A stretch of 64,000 bases of DNA from Rothia halotolerans (lineage in GTDB: Bacteria > Actinomycetota > Actinomycetes > Actinomycetales > Micrococcaceae). The notes beneath the pieces were generated by a model that searched no databases, was not told the origin of the DNA, and saw only the letters and a list, made by a program, of their open reading frames with translations. The position numbers were made by a program, and so were the translations under genes. Of this stretch, positions 40,182 to 49,331 are shown in pieces (position 1 is the stretch's first letter; every line of letters starts with the position of its first letter). The stretch lies in NCBI RefSeq assembly GCF_004136635.1, contig NZ_NOIU01000002.1:310001-374000 (forward strand), written 5' to 3'.

Positions 40182-42449
40182 GTGAGCACCCAAGCACCGC
40201 CGGTCGCCGAGGCCGGCATCGAGCTCGAGATCGGCGGGATGACCTGCGCCTCGTGCGCCAACCGGATCGAGAAGAAGCTGAACAAGCTCGACGGCGTGCA
40301 GGCGACGGTCAACTACGCCACCGAGAAGGCCAAGGTCACCGCCCCCGAGGCGTACGACCCGCAGCTGCTGATCGCCGAGGTCGAGAAGGCCGGCTACGCC
40401 GCCGCCCTGCCCCAGCCCCGGCGCACCGAGGCCGAGGAGACGAGCGCGGGCGGGCCCGAGGACGCCGATCCGGAGCTGACCTCGCTGCGGCAGCGGCTGA
40501 TCGGCTCGATCGTGCTCACGGTTCCCGTGATCGCGATGGCGATGATCCCGGCCCTGCAATTCACCTACTGGCAGTGGCTCTCGCTGACCCTGGCCGCGCC
40601 GGTGATCGTGTGGGCGGCGTGGCCCTTCCACAAGGCGGCGTGGACCAACCTCAGGCACGGCACCGCGACCATGGACACGCTCATCTCCATGGGCACCACC
40701 GCGGCGTTCCTGTGGTCGCTCTACGCCCTGTTCTTCGGCACCGCCGGGACGCCGGGGATGGTCCACCCCTTCGAGTTCACCCTGGCACCGTCGGACGGGG
40801 CCGCGAACATCTACCTCGAGGCCGCGGCCGGGGTCACGATGTTCATCCTCGCCGGCCGCTACTTCGAGAAGCGCTCCAAGCGCCAGGCCGGAGCCGCGCT
40901 GCGCGCCCTGCTGGAACTCGGCGCGAAGGAGGTCTCGGTGCTGCGCGACGGCGTCGAGGTGAAGATCCCGACCGCGGACCTGCAGGTCGACGACGAGTTC
41001 GTCGTCCGCCCGGGGGAGAAGATCGCCACCGACGGCGTCGTCGTCTCCGGCACCTCCGCCGTGGACGCCTCGATGCTCACCGGCGAGTCCGTGCCGGTGG
41101 AGATCTCCGAGGGCGACGCCGTGACCGGCGCGACCGTCAACGCCGGCGGCCGCCTCCTCGTGCGGGCCACCCGGGTCGGGTCGGACACGCAGCTGGCGCA
41201 GATGGCCCAGCTGGTCGAGGACGCCCAGACCGGCAAGGCCGAGGTCCAGCGCCTGGCCGACAGGATCTCCGGGGTCTTCGTCCCGATCGTGATCGTCATC
41301 GCCGTCGCCACCCTCGGCGCGTGGCTCGGCGCGGGCTTCCCGACCGTCGCCGCCTTCACCGCCGCCGTCGCGGTGCTGGTCATCGCATGCCCCTGCGCCC
41401 TCGGCCTCGCCACCCCGACCGCGCTGCTGGTGGGCACCGGGCGCGGCGCGCAGATGGGCGTGCTCATCAAGGGCCCCGAGGTCCTGGAGTCCACCCGCAA
41501 GGTCGACACAGTGGTGCTGGACAAGACCGGCACCGTCACCAGCGGGAAGATGACGCTCACCGACGTGATCGCCGAGCCGGGCGTGGATCGGGCGGAGCTG
41601 CTGCGCTTCGCCGGCGCGCTCGAGAACGCCTCCGAGCACCCGATCGCGCAGGCCATCGCGGCGGGCGCGGTCGAGGAGGGCGGCGCGCTGCCGACTCCCG
41701 AGGACTTCGCCAACGTCGAGGGCAAGGGCGTGCAGGGCGTCGTCGAGGGCACCTCCGTGGTGGTGGGCCGCGAGACGCTGCTGGCCGACTGGTCGCAGAG
41801 GCTCTCCCCGGAGGTCGCCGAGGCGAAGGGCGCGGCAGAGCGCGAGGGCAAGACCGTCGTCGCCGTCGGCTGGGACGGGCGGGCGCGCGGCGTCCTCGTG
41901 GTCGCCGACGCCATCAAGCCCACCAGCGCCCGGGCCATCGCCGAGCTCAAGCAGCTCGGCCTGACCCCGGTGCTGCTGACCGGCGACAACGAGGCCGTGG
42001 CCCGCGAGATCGCCGGCGAGGTCGGCATCGAGCAGGTGATCGCCGAGGTCCTGCCGAAGGACAAGGTTGACGTCGTCTCCGGCCTCCAGGCGGAGGGGAA
42101 GGTCGTGGCGATGGTCGGCGACGGCGTCAACGACGCCCCGGCCCTGGCCCAGGCCGACCTGGGCCTAGCGATGGGCACCGGCACCGACGTCGCGATCGAG
42201 GCCGCCGACATCACGCTGGTGCGTGGTGACCTGCGCGCCGCGGTCGCCGCGATCCGGCTCTCCCGCAGGACGCTGCGGACGATCAAGACCAACCTGTTCT
42301 GGGCCTTCGCCTACAACGTCGCGGCCATCCCGGTCGCAGCACTGGGCATGCTCAACCCGATGCTCGCCGGCGCGGCGATGGCGTTCTCCAGCGTCTTCGT
42401 CGTCGGTAACAGTCTCCGTCTGCGCGGCTTCACCAGCGTCACGAAGTAG
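40182..42449 (+). CDS. copA: Cu(I)-exporting P1B-type ATPase
   Basis: A 755-residue copper ATPase. One N-terminal HMA domain has GMTCASCAN; the transmembrane metal site CPC is in [12 protein letters not shown]; phosphorylation site DKTGT, SEHP nucleotide motif and hinge GDGVNDAPA are intact; the late YN and MAFSS motifs in the last helices mark the P1B-1 (Cu+) group. GTG at 40182 is preferred because AGGAAGG precedes it; an in-frame ATG at 40155 lacks a ribosome binding site. It exports Cu(I) handed over by CopZ. Confidence 0.95.
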   Translation: MSTQAPPVAEAGIELEIGGMTCASCANRIEKKLNKLDGVQATVNYATEKAKVTAPEAYDPQLLIAEVEKAGYAAALPQPRRTEAEETSAGGPEDADPELTSLRQRLIGSIVLTVPVIAMAMIPALQFTYWQWLSLTLAAPVIVWAAWPFHKAAWTNLRHGTATMDTLISMGTTAAFLWSLYALFFGTAGTPGMVHPFEFTLAPSDGAANIYLEAAAGVTMFILAGRYFEKRSKRQAGAALRALLELGAKEVSVLRDGVEVKIPTADLQVDDEFVVRPGEKIATDGVVVSGTSAVDASMLTGESVPVEISEGDAVTGATVNAGGRLLVRATRVGSDTQLAQMAQLVEDAQTGKAEVQRLADRISGVFVPIVIVIAVATLGAWLGAGFPTVAAFTAAVAVLVIACPCALGLATPTALLVGTGRGAQMGVLIKGPEVLESTRKVDTVVLDKTGTVTSGKMTLTDVIAEPGVDRAELLRFAGALENASEHPIAQAIAAGAVEEGGALPTPEDFANVEGKGVQGVVEGTSVVVGRETLLADWSQRLSPEVAEAKGAAEREGKTVVAVGWDGRARGVLVVADAIKPTSARAIAELKQLGLTPVLLTGDNEAVAREIAGEVGIEQVIAEVLPKDKVDVVSGLQAEGKVVAMVGDGVNDAPALAQADLGLAMGTGTDVAIEAADITLVRGDLRAAVAAIRLSRRTLRTIKTNLFWAFAYNVAAIPVAALGMLNPMLAGAAMAFSSVFVVGNSLRLRGFTSVTK

Positions 42450-42514
42450 CCCGCGAGGAAAGGATCCGTCCGCCGAGGCCGGCCGAGCCGAGCCGCGTCG
42501 AAGGTCGGGACATG

Positions 42515-42559
42515 CGCCGCCCAGGCAGCCGGGGGAGAGCCCCGATGGCCTGGGCGGCG
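42515..42559. terminator. Bidirectional hairpin between copA and the VOC gene
   Basis: CGCCGCCCAGGC (42515-42526) and GCCTGGGCGGCG (42548-42559) form a perfect 12-bp stem. An inner CGGGG/CCCCG stem (42530-42534 with 42540-42544) nests inside. It lies between convergent genes and probably terminates both transcripts. Confidence 0.65.
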
Positions 42560-42574
42560 TGCTGCTCGCGCCCG

Positions 42575-42946
42575 CTAGGCCTTGTCGTGGACGGTCACGG
42601 CGTACCCGTCCGGATCGAGGAAGGTGAACGCCAGGCCGAACGGCCCGGCCTCCGGCGCACGCAGGATCGTGGTCCCCGCCGCGGCGAGGGAGTCGTGCAG
42701 CTCCTGCGAGTCGTCGCAGTGCAGCCACAGCGCGACGCCGGTGCCGGGGCGGGGAGTCGCCTGGTCCAGGTCCACACCGGGCAGCGGCTCTCGCACGGCG
42801 AAGGGGATGGGGGAGGTCGCGAAGAGGACCGCGCCGGGAGGTGCTGCCTGGACCCGGCGCAGGCCGAGGCGGGTCTCGTAGAACTCCGCGGCGCGCTCGA
42901 GGTCGCGCACCTGCAGGGCGATGAAGTCCGGACCGGTGACTGCCAT
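42575..42946 (-). CDS. VOC (glyoxalase/dioxygenase-fold) family protein
   Basis: A 123-residue vicinal-oxygen-chelate protein made of two beta-alpha-beta-beta-beta modules (IALQVRDLERAAEFYETRLGL and GTGVALWLHCDDSQELHDSL to FLDPDGYAVTV). Such proteins act as glyoxalase-like enzymes, dioxygenases or drug-binding resistance proteins; the substrate cannot be read from sequence. GGAAGGAAAC precedes the ATG. It is divergent from the MarR gene, with two operator dyads between them. Confidence 0.85.
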   Translation of the reverse strand: MAVTGPDFIALQVRDLERAAEFYETRLGLRRVQAAPPGAVLFATSPIPFAVREPLPGVDLDQATPRPGTGVALWLHCDDSQELHDSLAAAGTTILRAPEAGPFGLAFTFLDPDGYAVTVHDKA

Positions 42947-42965
42947 GGGGTTTCCTTCCGAAGTG

Positions 42966-42983
42966 ATGTCAGCATGTTGACAT
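42966..42983. promoter_or_regulatory. MarR operator 1
   Basis: ATGTCA-N6-TGACAT, a perfect dyad. It contains TTGACA (42977-42982), a consensus -35 for marR, and the minus strand carries the -10-like CATGCT of the VOC gene. Its centre is 27 bp from that of operator 2. Confidence 0.7.
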
Positions 42984-42992
42984 AAAGAGGAT

Positions 42993-43010
42993 ATGTCAGA
43001 ATATTGACAT
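42993..43010. promoter_or_regulatory. MarR operator 2, covering the marR start codon
   Basis: A second identical ATGTCA-N6-TGACAT dyad whose last two bases are the first two of the marR ATG. On the minus strand it supplies CTGACA, a -35 placed 17 bases before the CATGCT in operator 1. Binding would shut off both directions. Confidence 0.7.
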
Positions 43011-43461
43011 GAAGCAACCCGCAGACGAGCTGGAAGCGATGATCGGCTACCGGCTGAAGCAGGCCCAGGCGGCGCTGCGCTCGCGCATGGACGAGACGCT
43101 GAAGCAGCTCGAGCTGACCACCTCGCAGTACTCCTGCCTCGAGACGATCGGGCGGCGCCCCGGGGCCTCGAACGCGGAGATCGCCCGGAGCGTGTTCGTC
43201 TCCCGGCAGGCGATGAACACGCTCCTGCGCGGGCTGCAGCAGCGCGGCCTCGTGACGAGGGCGGAGAGGGCGGAGGCGGGCAGGGCGCTCCCGATCAGGC
43301 TCACGGGCGAGGGGAGGCGGCTCCTGGGGGAGGCGGCGGCCCGGATCGCCAGGATCGAGAAGGCGATGTCCGACGCGCTCGGCCCGGAGCGGCGGACATC
43401 GCTGATGAGCGGTCTCACCCGATGCGTGGACGCGCTGGAGGACCTGCCCGACCCCGAATAG
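43009..43461 (+). CDS. MarR family transcriptional regulator
   Basis: A 150-residue winged-helix dimer. The recognition region is SNAEIARSVFVSRQAMNTLLRGLQQRGLV, followed by the wing (RAEAGRALPIRLT). It probably represses itself and the divergent VOC gene by binding the two identical dyads between them; the inducer is unknown. Its ATG lies inside the second dyad and no ribosome binding site is visible, so a leaderless or near-leaderless message is likely. Confidence 0.9.
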   Translation: MKQPADELEAMIGYRLKQAQAALRSRMDETLKQLELTTSQYSCLETIGRRPGASNAEIARSVFVSRQAMNTLLRGLQQRGLVTRAERAEAGRALPIRLTGEGRRLLGEAAARIARIEKAMSDALGPERRTSLMSGLTRCVDALEDLPDPE

Positions 43462-43559
43462 ATCTGTGCGGGTCTCGGCCCGCTGCGTGAGGGCGCTGAG
43501 ACCTCCCGGCCGGGCGAAGGTACCCCGCGGCCGCCCGCGGCCCGCGGCGTCCAGGCGCC

Positions 43560-45242
43560 CTACGCCCCGGCCAGATCCCGCCGGCGGAAGCCCCCGACGC
43601 CGACGCCGGCCAGCAGGAGGGCGATCCCGGCGAGGACTCCGACGGCGGCCCAGGAGACGTCCTCGGCCGGGTACTGGCCGATGTGCCGGAACACGGAGGT
43701 GCCGAGCACCGCGTCGTCGAGCTCCATCATGTCCCCGAACAGGCTCAGCACGGCCCCGTACGCGAACACGGCCCAGGTGAGGCCGATGAGCCGCGGCGCG
43801 ATCCCGTAGAGCGCGAGGGCCAGTCCCAGCAGCGACCAGACGGCCGGGGCATGCGCCACGTGCCCGAGCAGCGTCGGACCGAGGAGCCCCCAGTCCCCGG
43901 TCGAGAGCGCGGCGCCGAGCCCCTCGCCGAGGCCGGCCGCGGCCAGCAGGCAGAGCGACCCGAGCGCGGAGACCGCCGCCCACGAGAGGATCCAGCCGCT
44001 GCGGGAGACCGCCGCGGCGAGCACGGACTCGGCCCGCGCGCTCTGCTCCTCGCCCCGCAGCCCCTGCGCCGAGAGGATCGCGCAGACCGCGGCGATGATG
44101 GCGAAGTAGACGCCCATGAACCCGAGGTAGCCGTCGACCATGCCCCCGGAGCCGCCGAAGACGGCGAGGATCTCCGCCGGCATCCCCTCCGCGTTCTCGG
44201 CCATCGGCTGCAAGAACGCCCCGAAGACGACGCCGCCCGCCAGCAGCGCGAACGACCACCAGGCCAACCCGGCCCGCTGCAGCCGGAAGGCGAGCGAGAA
44301 CGAGCCCCGCAGCCACCGGGGCGCGGCGGCGGAACCGAGCCGATCCGGCAGGATGCCCGCGGCCAGGTCGCGTCGCGACTGCAGCGCGAAGCCGGCGAGG
44401 AGCAGCAGCGCCGTCGCCGCGAGGGAGATCGCCAGCGGCCACCACCGGTCGAGGACGAGCGGAGCGGTCTGCTGCGACCAGCCGAACGGCGAGAGCCAGG
44501 ACAGCCAGTCCAGCTCCCCTCCCTGCACGGCGGACATGTCGCCGAGGCCGCGGACGGCGAAGCTCGCCGCGAGCACCGCCCCGGCGCCGCCGGAGGCCGC
44601 CCGCGAGTAGGGCGAGAGCTGCACGGTCACCGCGGCGATCCCGGCGAAGACGAGACCGGCGGCACCGACGCTGCAGCCGAACAGCAGCGAGGAGCCCAGC
44701 GACCCCGGCTCGGTCGGGGAGGCGTAGAACACCGCGGTCATGAGCCCCGCCGTCAGCAGGTTCATCAGCGTCACCAGGAGCAGGACCGCGGCCAGCGGCG
44801 CATGCCGACCCACGACGCTCGCGCGCACCAGCTCCGCCCGGCCGCTCTGCTCCTCCACGCGGGTGTGCCGGGAGACCGTCATGATGCTCATCAGCGCCGC
44901 GCCGATCATCAGGTACGCCCCGTACATCCCCACCAGGAACCGGGCCGCGGTGATGTCGTCGAAGCCGTAGGCCGGGCCGCCGACCAGCGCCATGACGGGG
45001 TTCGTGGCGAACACGGCGAAGCTCGCCAGCGACTCCTCGTCCAGCACGAGGCCGAGCGCGCTCGCGAAGTAGGCGAGCATCGCCGTCATCCCGAGCACCC
45101 AGGCGGGGAGCCAGATCCGGTCCCGGCGCAGCATGAACCGCAGCAGGCTCCCCGTTCCCGTCAGCGAGCCGCCCGACGAGGCGGTGCCGCGGTGCGCCGG
45201 GCCGGCCCGTCCCGACGGCGCGGCCGCCGGCGCCCCGCTCAT
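43560..45242 (-). CDS. ABC exporter permease (two-module, tetronasin-type)
   Basis: A 560-residue integral membrane protein with about 12 predicted helices in two similar halves, each beginning with a basic stretch before the first helix ([17 protein letters not shown] and [18 protein letters not shown]). This is the architecture of actinobacterial antibiotic exporters of the TnrB3 type. A disordered Gly/Ala/Ser N-terminus precedes helix 1. Its start overlaps the stop of the ATPase gene by four bases. The exported compound is unknown. Confidence 0.88.
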   Translation of the reverse strand: MSGAPAAAPSGRAGPAHRGTASSGGSLTGTGSLLRFMLRRDRIWLPAWVLGMTAMLAYFASALGLVLDEESLASFAVFATNPVMALVGGPAYGFDDITAARFLVGMYGAYLMIGAALMSIMTVSRHTRVEEQSGRAELVRASVVGRHAPLAAVLLLVTLMNLLTAGLMTAVFYASPTEPGSLGSSLLFGCSVGAAGLVFAGIAAVTVQLSPYSRAASGGAGAVLAASFAVRGLGDMSAVQGGELDWLSWLSPFGWSQQTAPLVLDRWWPLAISLAATALLLLAGFALQSRRDLAAGILPDRLGSAAAPRWLRGSFSLAFRLQRAGLAWWSFALLAGGVVFGAFLQPMAENAEGMPAEILAVFGGSGGMVDGYLGFMGVYFAIIAAVCAILSAQGLRGEEQSARAESVLAAAVSRSGWILSWAAVSALGSLCLLAAAGLGEGLGAALSTGDWGLLGPTLLGHVAHAPAVWSLLGLALALYGIAPRLIGLTWAVFAYGAVLSLFGDMMELDDAVLGTSVFRHIGQYPAEDVSWAAVGVLAGIALLLAGVGVGGFRRRDLAGA

Positions 45243-46165
45243 GACGCGCTCCTATGCAGCTCGTCCCCGTAGTGGCGCAGCAGCAGCTGCTCGAGCGTCG
45301 GCGGCGACGCCGTGAGGGCCTGCACGCCGTGGGAGGAGAGCTCCCGCATGATCTCGGGCAGGTGCTGGGCGTCGGCGTCGAAGCGGATCTGCCCGCCCTC
45401 CTCGCGCAGATCGTGCACGCCCGGCCGGTCCGTCAGCCCGGAGACCGGACGAGCCGTCCGGGCGGTCACCGCCGTGCGGGAGAGGTGCCGCAGATCGCTC
45501 AGCGTCCCGGACTCGACCACCTTCCCGTGCCGGACGATGGAGATCCGGTCGGCGAGCGCCTCGACCTCGGCGAGGATGTGGCTGGACAGCAGCACCGTGC
45601 AGCCCTCGTCCCTCGCCCGCCGGATGCACTCCTGGAAGACCGCCTCCATGAGCGGGTCGAGCCCGGCCGTGGGCTCGTCGAGCAGGAGGACCTCGGCGTT
45701 CGAGGCCAGCGCGGAGATGAGGGCGACCTTCTGCCGGTTGCCCTTGGAGTAGGCGCGTCCCTTCTTGCGCGGGTCGAGGTCGAAGCGCTCGACGAGCTCC
45801 TCGCGCCTGCGTCTGTCGACGCCGCCGCGCAGCCGCGCGAACAGATCGATCGCCTCGCCGCCGGTCAGGCTCGGCCAGAGTTCGACGTCGCCGGGCACGT
45901 AGGCGAGCCTGCGGTGCAGCGAGACCGCATCCGACCACGGGTCACCGCCGAGCAGACGCACGGTGCCCGAGTCGTGGCGCAGGATCCCGAGGAGGATCCG
46001 GAGGGCGGTCGACTTCCCCGCGCCGTTCGGGCCGAGGAAGCCGTGGACCTCGCCCGGGGCGACGCGGAGGTCCAACCCGTCGAGCGCACGGGCGGGGCCG
46101 TAGCTCTTGACGAGGTTCGAGATGCTGATGACGGGAGTCTCGCCGTCGCGTGGGGCGGAGGTCAT
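45239..46165 (-). CDS. ABC exporter ATP-binding protein
   Basis: A 308-residue nucleotide-binding subunit of the DrrA-like drug-exporter type. Walker A is GPNGAGKST, the signature is the variant YSKGNRQKV, Walker B is [13 protein letters not shown] and the switch histidine is in LLSSHIL. A C-terminal extension of about 80 residues is typical for DrrA-like proteins. It pairs with the overlapping permease gene and is preceded by an overlapping tetR, so the operon is tetR-ATPase-permease. Confidence 0.93.
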   Translation of the reverse strand: MTSAPRDGETPVISISNLVKSYGPARALDGLDLRVAPGEVHGFLGPNGAGKSTALRILLGILRHDSGTVRLLGGDPWSDAVSLHRRLAYVPGDVELWPSLTGGEAIDLFARLRGGVDRRRREELVERFDLDPRKKGRAYSKGNRQKVALISALASNAEVLLLDEPTAGLDPLMEAVFQECIRRARDEGCTVLLSSHILAEVEALADRISIVRHGKVVESGTLSDLRHLSRTAVTARTARPVSGLTDRPGVHDLREEGGQIRFDADAQHLPEIMRELSSHGVQALTASPPTLEQLLLRHYGDELHRSAS

Positions 46166-46866
46166 CGCTGATCGCCTTCGTTCGTCGTGGAGGCTTCGCC
46201 CTCCGGTCCGGCCGGAGGCGCGTCGTGCCGGCCCCCCGGAGCGGCGGAGGGCGTCGAAAGGTCCTGGCGGTCGGGTTCGGAGGTGATGAACCCGTGCCGG
46301 TACAGGTCGAGGAGGCAGGGGGCGAGTCGGGCCAGCGAGCCGGCCAGATCCTCGGTGCCGAGCGCGTGCCTGACCCTGGGCTCGAGCAGCATCGGCGAGA
46401 GTGCCAGCACCGCGATCGCGGTCGACTGCGCGCGCCGGTCCTCGGCCTGGCGGAAGGCGTAGCCGGCGAAGCCCTCGCCGATGATCTGCTCGAGGACCGC
46501 GACGTAGTGGTCGAAGAATCGCTGCCCCTGTCCGGAGGGGTCGAGCATCGACTTCAGGAAGTACTCCACGTAGGTGCGCATCGGCCCCTCGGTGAGCAGC
46601 TCGGCGAGCAGGGACGGCGGCGCCTGGGGGTTCTCCCGCTTGATGTCGGTCAGCGTCTCGAAGACGTGGTCGTCGCAGGCCGCGCGCAGCTTGGCCTTGG
46701 AGCCGAAGTGGTGGATCACCAGGCCGGGCGAGACGCTCGCTGCCGCCGCGATGCCGCGCACCGTCGTCGAGGAGAATCCCCGCGCGGCGAACTCGGTGAT
46801 CGCGGTGTCCCGGATGCGCTCCGCGGTCTCGGGAGCGGTGTGCGGAGCACGAGAGGTTGAACTCAT
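46162..46866 (-). CDS. TetR family regulator of the ABC exporter
   Basis: A 234-residue regulator with an N-terminal helix-turn-helix ([41 protein letters not shown], in two parts) and a C-terminal ligand domain. The last 30 residues are disordered and charged. ATG at 46866 is chosen because the -10 (TTCAAT) ends seven bases before it; the message appears leaderless. A 14-bp palindrome covers that -10, so autoregulation of the whole operon is likely. The inducer is probably the exported drug (inference). Confidence 0.9.
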   Translation of the reverse strand: MSSTSRAPHTAPETAERIRDTAITEFAARGFSSTTVRGIAAAASVSPGLVIHHFGSKAKLRAACDDHVFETLTDIKRENPQAPPSLLAELLTEGPMRTYVEYFLKSMLDPSGQGQRFFDHYVAVLEQIIGEGFAGYAFRQAEDRRAQSTAIAVLALSPMLLEPRVRHALGTEDLAGSLARLAPCLLDLYRHGFITSEPDRQDLSTPSAAPGGRHDAPPAGPEGEASTTNEGDQR

Positions 46867-46880
46867 GTTCAATATTGAAC
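46867..46880. promoter_or_regulatory. TetR operator palindrome
   Basis: GTTCAATATTGAAC is a perfect 14-bp palindrome. It covers the minus-strand -10 TTCAAT and directly abuts the ATG of tetR. With TTGACG at 46902-46897 as -35 and a 17-base spacer, repressor and polymerase sites coincide. Confidence 0.75.
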
Positions 46881-46902
46881 GCGCGTTTTATCTCGTCGTC
46901 AA
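46874..46902 (-). promoter_or_regulatory. Leaderless promoter of tetR-ABC operon
   Basis: Minus strand: TTGACG (46902-46897), 17 bases, TTCAAT (46879-46874). Transcription is predicted to start at 46866, the A of the start codon. Confidence 0.6.
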
Positions 46903-46994
46903 CGCCTGCCGTCTTCCTTCGTCGTGAGGCGGCGAGCGGCCGATCCGCCGCCGGCAGGACCGTGGTGCTGGCGCGCAGGATCCTCTCGCCTCCC

Positions 46995-47000
46995 TAGACT
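46995..47000 (+). promoter_or_regulatory. -10 element of the 47008 gene, leaderless
   Basis: TAGACT ends seven bases before ATG 47008. No ribosome binding site is present between them. No clear -35. Confidence 0.45.
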
Positions 47001-47007
47001 GGGCGGC

Positions 47008-47253
47008 ATGGGCATCAAAGAACTGATCTTCGGAGACCGGCGGGACCCTCGCCATGTGCTGGAGGAGCTGTTCGGCGGCACCGCGGAGGAGGACTCGGCT
47101 CCCGAGAGCGCCAAGACCTGGGCGCGTGAGCGGCTTGCCGCCGCCGGCGTGAACCCTGCGGCGGAGACCGTGAGAGCGGTCCGGCTGCTGCGCGTGGAGG
47201 AGCCGAGGCTGTCGCTGCTGCCGGCGGCCTACCTGGTGAAGCAGATCGCCTGA
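47008..47253 (+). CDS. Small hypothetical protein
   Basis: An 81-residue soluble, probably helical protein (MGIKELIFGDRRDPRHVLEEL to the C-terminal LSLLPAAYLVKQIA) with an acidic middle. No recognised domain, no signal peptide and no membrane segment. The start is fixed by a leaderless-type -10 element; an upstream in-frame start at 46924 would produce a low-complexity Arg/Pro-rich N-terminus and is less likely. It precedes a small membrane-protein gene by 20 bases, so the pair may be co-transcribed. Function unknown. Confidence 0.6.
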   Translation: MGIKELIFGDRRDPRHVLEELFGGTAEEDSAPESAKTWARERLAAAGVNPAAETVRAVRLLRVEEPRLSLLPAAYLVKQIA

Positions 47254-47273
47254 AACGTCGAGGGAGGCGTCCC

Positions 47274-47519
47274 ATGACCTGGAAGAAGCCCGTCTACATC
47301 GCTGCGGGGATCTGCATCGGCGTCGGACTGATCCTGATGCTCTTCGTCTTCGGATCGGTGGTCTACGCGGCTCGTTTCGACCCGGGCTCAGGAGCGAACA
47401 TCGGAGCCGGCCTCGCGTTCATGGCCTCGATCGCCGCGCTGCTGGCCGGCGGCGTCACCACCTGGGTGGGCATCGCGACGGACCGCCGCGAGAAGCGATC
47501 CCGCCGGGGTCCGCGCTGA
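47274..47519 (+). CDS. Small two-helix membrane protein
   Basis: An 81-residue protein with two membrane helices (about 7-29 and 44-67), a short loop between them and a basic C-terminal tail (RREKRSRRGPR) that should lie in the cytoplasm. No conserved domain is recognised. GAGGGAGG precedes the ATG by about six bases. It is probably co-transcribed with the small gene upstream and ends about 220 bases before holA. Confidence 0.65.
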   Translation: MTWKKPVYIAAGICIGVGLILMLFVFGSVVYAARFDPGSGANIGAGLAFMASIAALLAGGVTTWVGIATDRREKRSRRGPR

Positions 47520-47607
47520 GTCGCCGAAGAGGCACGACGACGCTGAGTCCGGCAGCGGCCTCAGGGGCTGTCAGACCGCGTAGGGGGCTGAGAGGCGTGA
47601 GCGTGCG

Positions 47608-47650
47608 TAGGATCAGGATCTTCGTCTGCAGGCGCCCCGCGCCCTAGGAT
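47608..47650 (+). promoter_or_regulatory. Two candidate -10 elements upstream of holA
   Basis: TAGGAT occurs at 47608-47613 and again at 47645-47650 in the 218-base gap before holA. Neither has a good -35. The second would give a leader of about 80 bases. Confidence 0.3.
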
Positions 47651-47737
47651 GAAGGGAACACCGAGAGAACCCCGCGGCGAAACCGCACGGCCGGAAGACC
47701 CCGACCCGCGCCCCGCCCGAGACCTAAGGACCGCCCA

Positions 47738-48748
47738 GTGCCCCCACGCCGATCCACACGATCCCAGCAGAGCGGCCCGACGTGGCGCGACGTCGAGCCG
47801 GCGCCGGTCGTGCTGCTGCTGGGCTCCGAGGAGTACTTCGCCCACCAGGCGCGCCGCCGCCTCATCGGCCTGGCCCGCGAGGCCGGCGGGGGAGCCGAGG
47901 TCCACGACCTCTCAGCGCGCGACTACTCGGCCGGCGCGCTCCCGATGGCGACCAGTCCCTCCCTCTTCGGCGACTCCCGCGTGGTCACGGTCGGGGAGCT
48001 GGAGAAGATGAGCGAGGAGTTCCTCGAGGACGCGATGGCCTACCTCGCCTCGCCCGATCCCGACTCCACCGTCATCCTCACTCACGGCGGCGGCAACCGG
48101 GGCAAGAAGCTCATCGACGCGATCGGCCGGGCCAAGCACCCCGTCGTCGAGTGCAAGCCGCTGAAGAGCGACCGGGACAAGTCCGACTTCGTCTACGCCG
48201 AGGTCCGCGCAGCCGGCCGCCGCATCGAGCCCGACGCCGCCCGCCTGCTGATCGCCGCCGCGGGCCGGGACGTGGGCGAGCTGGCGTCGGCCTGCCGGCA
48301 GCTGGCGCAGGACGGGCCGCCCACCATCACCGACGCCGTCGTGGAGAAGTACTACGGCGGTCGCGCCGAGGTCACCGCCTTCAAGGTGGCCGACGCCGCG
48401 GTCGCCGGAAACAGCGGCGTCGCGCTCCGGGCCCTGCGCCAGGCGCTGGACTCCGGGACGGATCCCGTGCCCCTGGTCGGCGCGCTGGCCATGCGGGTCC
48501 GGCACATCTGCCAGGTGCACGGCCGCCGCGAGTCGCCCGCCGGCCTCGCCCGCTCCCTGGGCATGGCGCCGTGGCAGGTGGAGCAGGCGCAGCGGGACTC
48601 CCGGCGCTTCACCTCCGAGGCGCTCAGCCAGGTCGTGCGCAGCCTCGCCGAGGCGGACGCCCACGTCAAGGGCGAGGCCCAGGACCCCGTGTACGCCCTG
48701 GAGCGCGCCGTGCTGACCCTGACCACGGCGGGCCAGCGCCGCGGGTGA
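47738..48748 (+). CDS. holA: DNA polymerase III delta subunit
   Basis: A 336-residue clamp-loader subunit that opens the sliding clamp. It has the family N-terminus (VLLLGSEEYFAHQARRRLI), the VVTVGELEKMSEE segment and the C-terminal domain (HICQVHGRRESPAGLARSLGMAPWQV). CTAAGGA precedes the GTG. In related genomes holA follows comEC directly; here about 9.3 kb separate them. The last 39 bp before the stop region are repeated exactly 545 bp downstream. Confidence 0.93.
   Translation: MPPRRSTRSQQSGPTWRDVEPAPVVLLLGSEEYFAHQARRRLIGLAREAGGGAEVHDLSARDYSAGALPMATSPSLFGDSRVVTVGELEKMSEEFLEDAMAYLASPDPDSTVILTHGGGNRGKKLIDAIGRAKHPVVECKPLKSDRDKSDFVYAEVRAAGRRIEPDAARLLIAAAGRDVGELASACRQLAQDGPPTITDAVVEKYYGGRAEVTAFKVADAAVAGNSGVALRALRQALDSGTDPVPLVGALAMRVRHICQVHGRRESPAGLARSLGMAPWQVEQAQRDSRRFTSEALSQVVRSLAEADAHVKGEAQDPVYALERAVLTLTTAGQRRG
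48704..48742 (+). repeat. 39-bp direct repeat, copy 1 (3' end of holA)
   Basis: This copy encodes the last residues of HolA (RAVLTLTTAGQRR) and is followed by GGG TGA. It is identical over 39 bp to 49249-49287. Confidence 0.9.
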
Positions 48749-49248
48749 GGGCTGTCCGTAGCACGGGGGCCGCGTCGTCCACAGGAGCCTTCCATCTCAG
48801 GATCCCGATCCCCCATGCCGGGCGATGATGTGATGATGTGGGAGCATGGGGCAACGTGTTCTTCGCAGGAGATCGGAAGCTGTCGGATCGGCATCGGTCT
48901 TCGGCGATACCGAGATGAGGGCCGCGCTCGGTGAAAGCCCCACGAGCATGAAGACGCCGGGGAGCTCGCCGCTCCCGGCATGTCGTGGCAGGACGCCAGG
49001 ACAGGGGGACCTCTGAATGCGGCACCAGGGACTGCGGATCGTCGCCACCGCGGCGTTCTCCGGCATCTTCACGGCCTGGCTCCTGGACCTCCTGCGCTTC
49101 GGCCTCGACCTGCGCGGCACCATGGTCGCGCTGTCGCTCCTGATCCTGACGGGCGGCGTCGCACTCTGGTCGCTTCTCTCCGACGGGACCCTTCGCCGCG
49201 ACGCGGAGGAGCCGGACGAGCCTTCGTGAAGCGGATCCCTGTCCCCAA
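48743..49248 (+). other. Segment bracketed by the holA-end repeats
   Basis: A 506-bp stretch between the two repeat copies. Its first half (48749-49016) has no credible gene, only short low-complexity features such as two copies of GATGATGT near 48824-48838. Its second half carries a small membrane-protein gene. No transposase, integrase or terminal inverted repeats were seen. Confidence 0.6.
49017..49229 (+). CDS. Small two-helix membrane protein inside the repeat-bracketed segment
   Basis: A 70-residue protein with two likely membrane helices (about 6-26 and 34-53) and an acidic C-terminus (RRDAEEPDEPS). AGGGGGA precedes the ATG by about eight bases. No domain is recognised. It is the only plausible gene between the two 39-bp repeats. 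Coding status rests on the hydrophobic pattern and start signals alone. Confidence 0.5.
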   Translation: MRHQGLRIVATAAFSGIFTAWLLDLLRFGLDLRGTMVALSLLILTGGVALWSLLSDGTLRRDAEEPDEPS

Positions 49249-49287
49249 CGCGCCGTGCTGACCCTGACCACGGCGGGCCAGCGCCGC
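49249..49287 (+). repeat. 39-bp direct repeat, copy 2
   Basis: Exact duplicate of the holA 3' end. Read in the holA frame it ends in CGC CGC TGA, and it is followed at once by the -10 TAGGGT (49294-49299) of the cupin gene. It may therefore represent the original holA end and its natural junction. Confidence 0.9.
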
Positions 49288-49331
49288 TGAGGCTAGGGTG
49301 GAGGCACAGAATCGCACGAGGAGGTGCAGGA

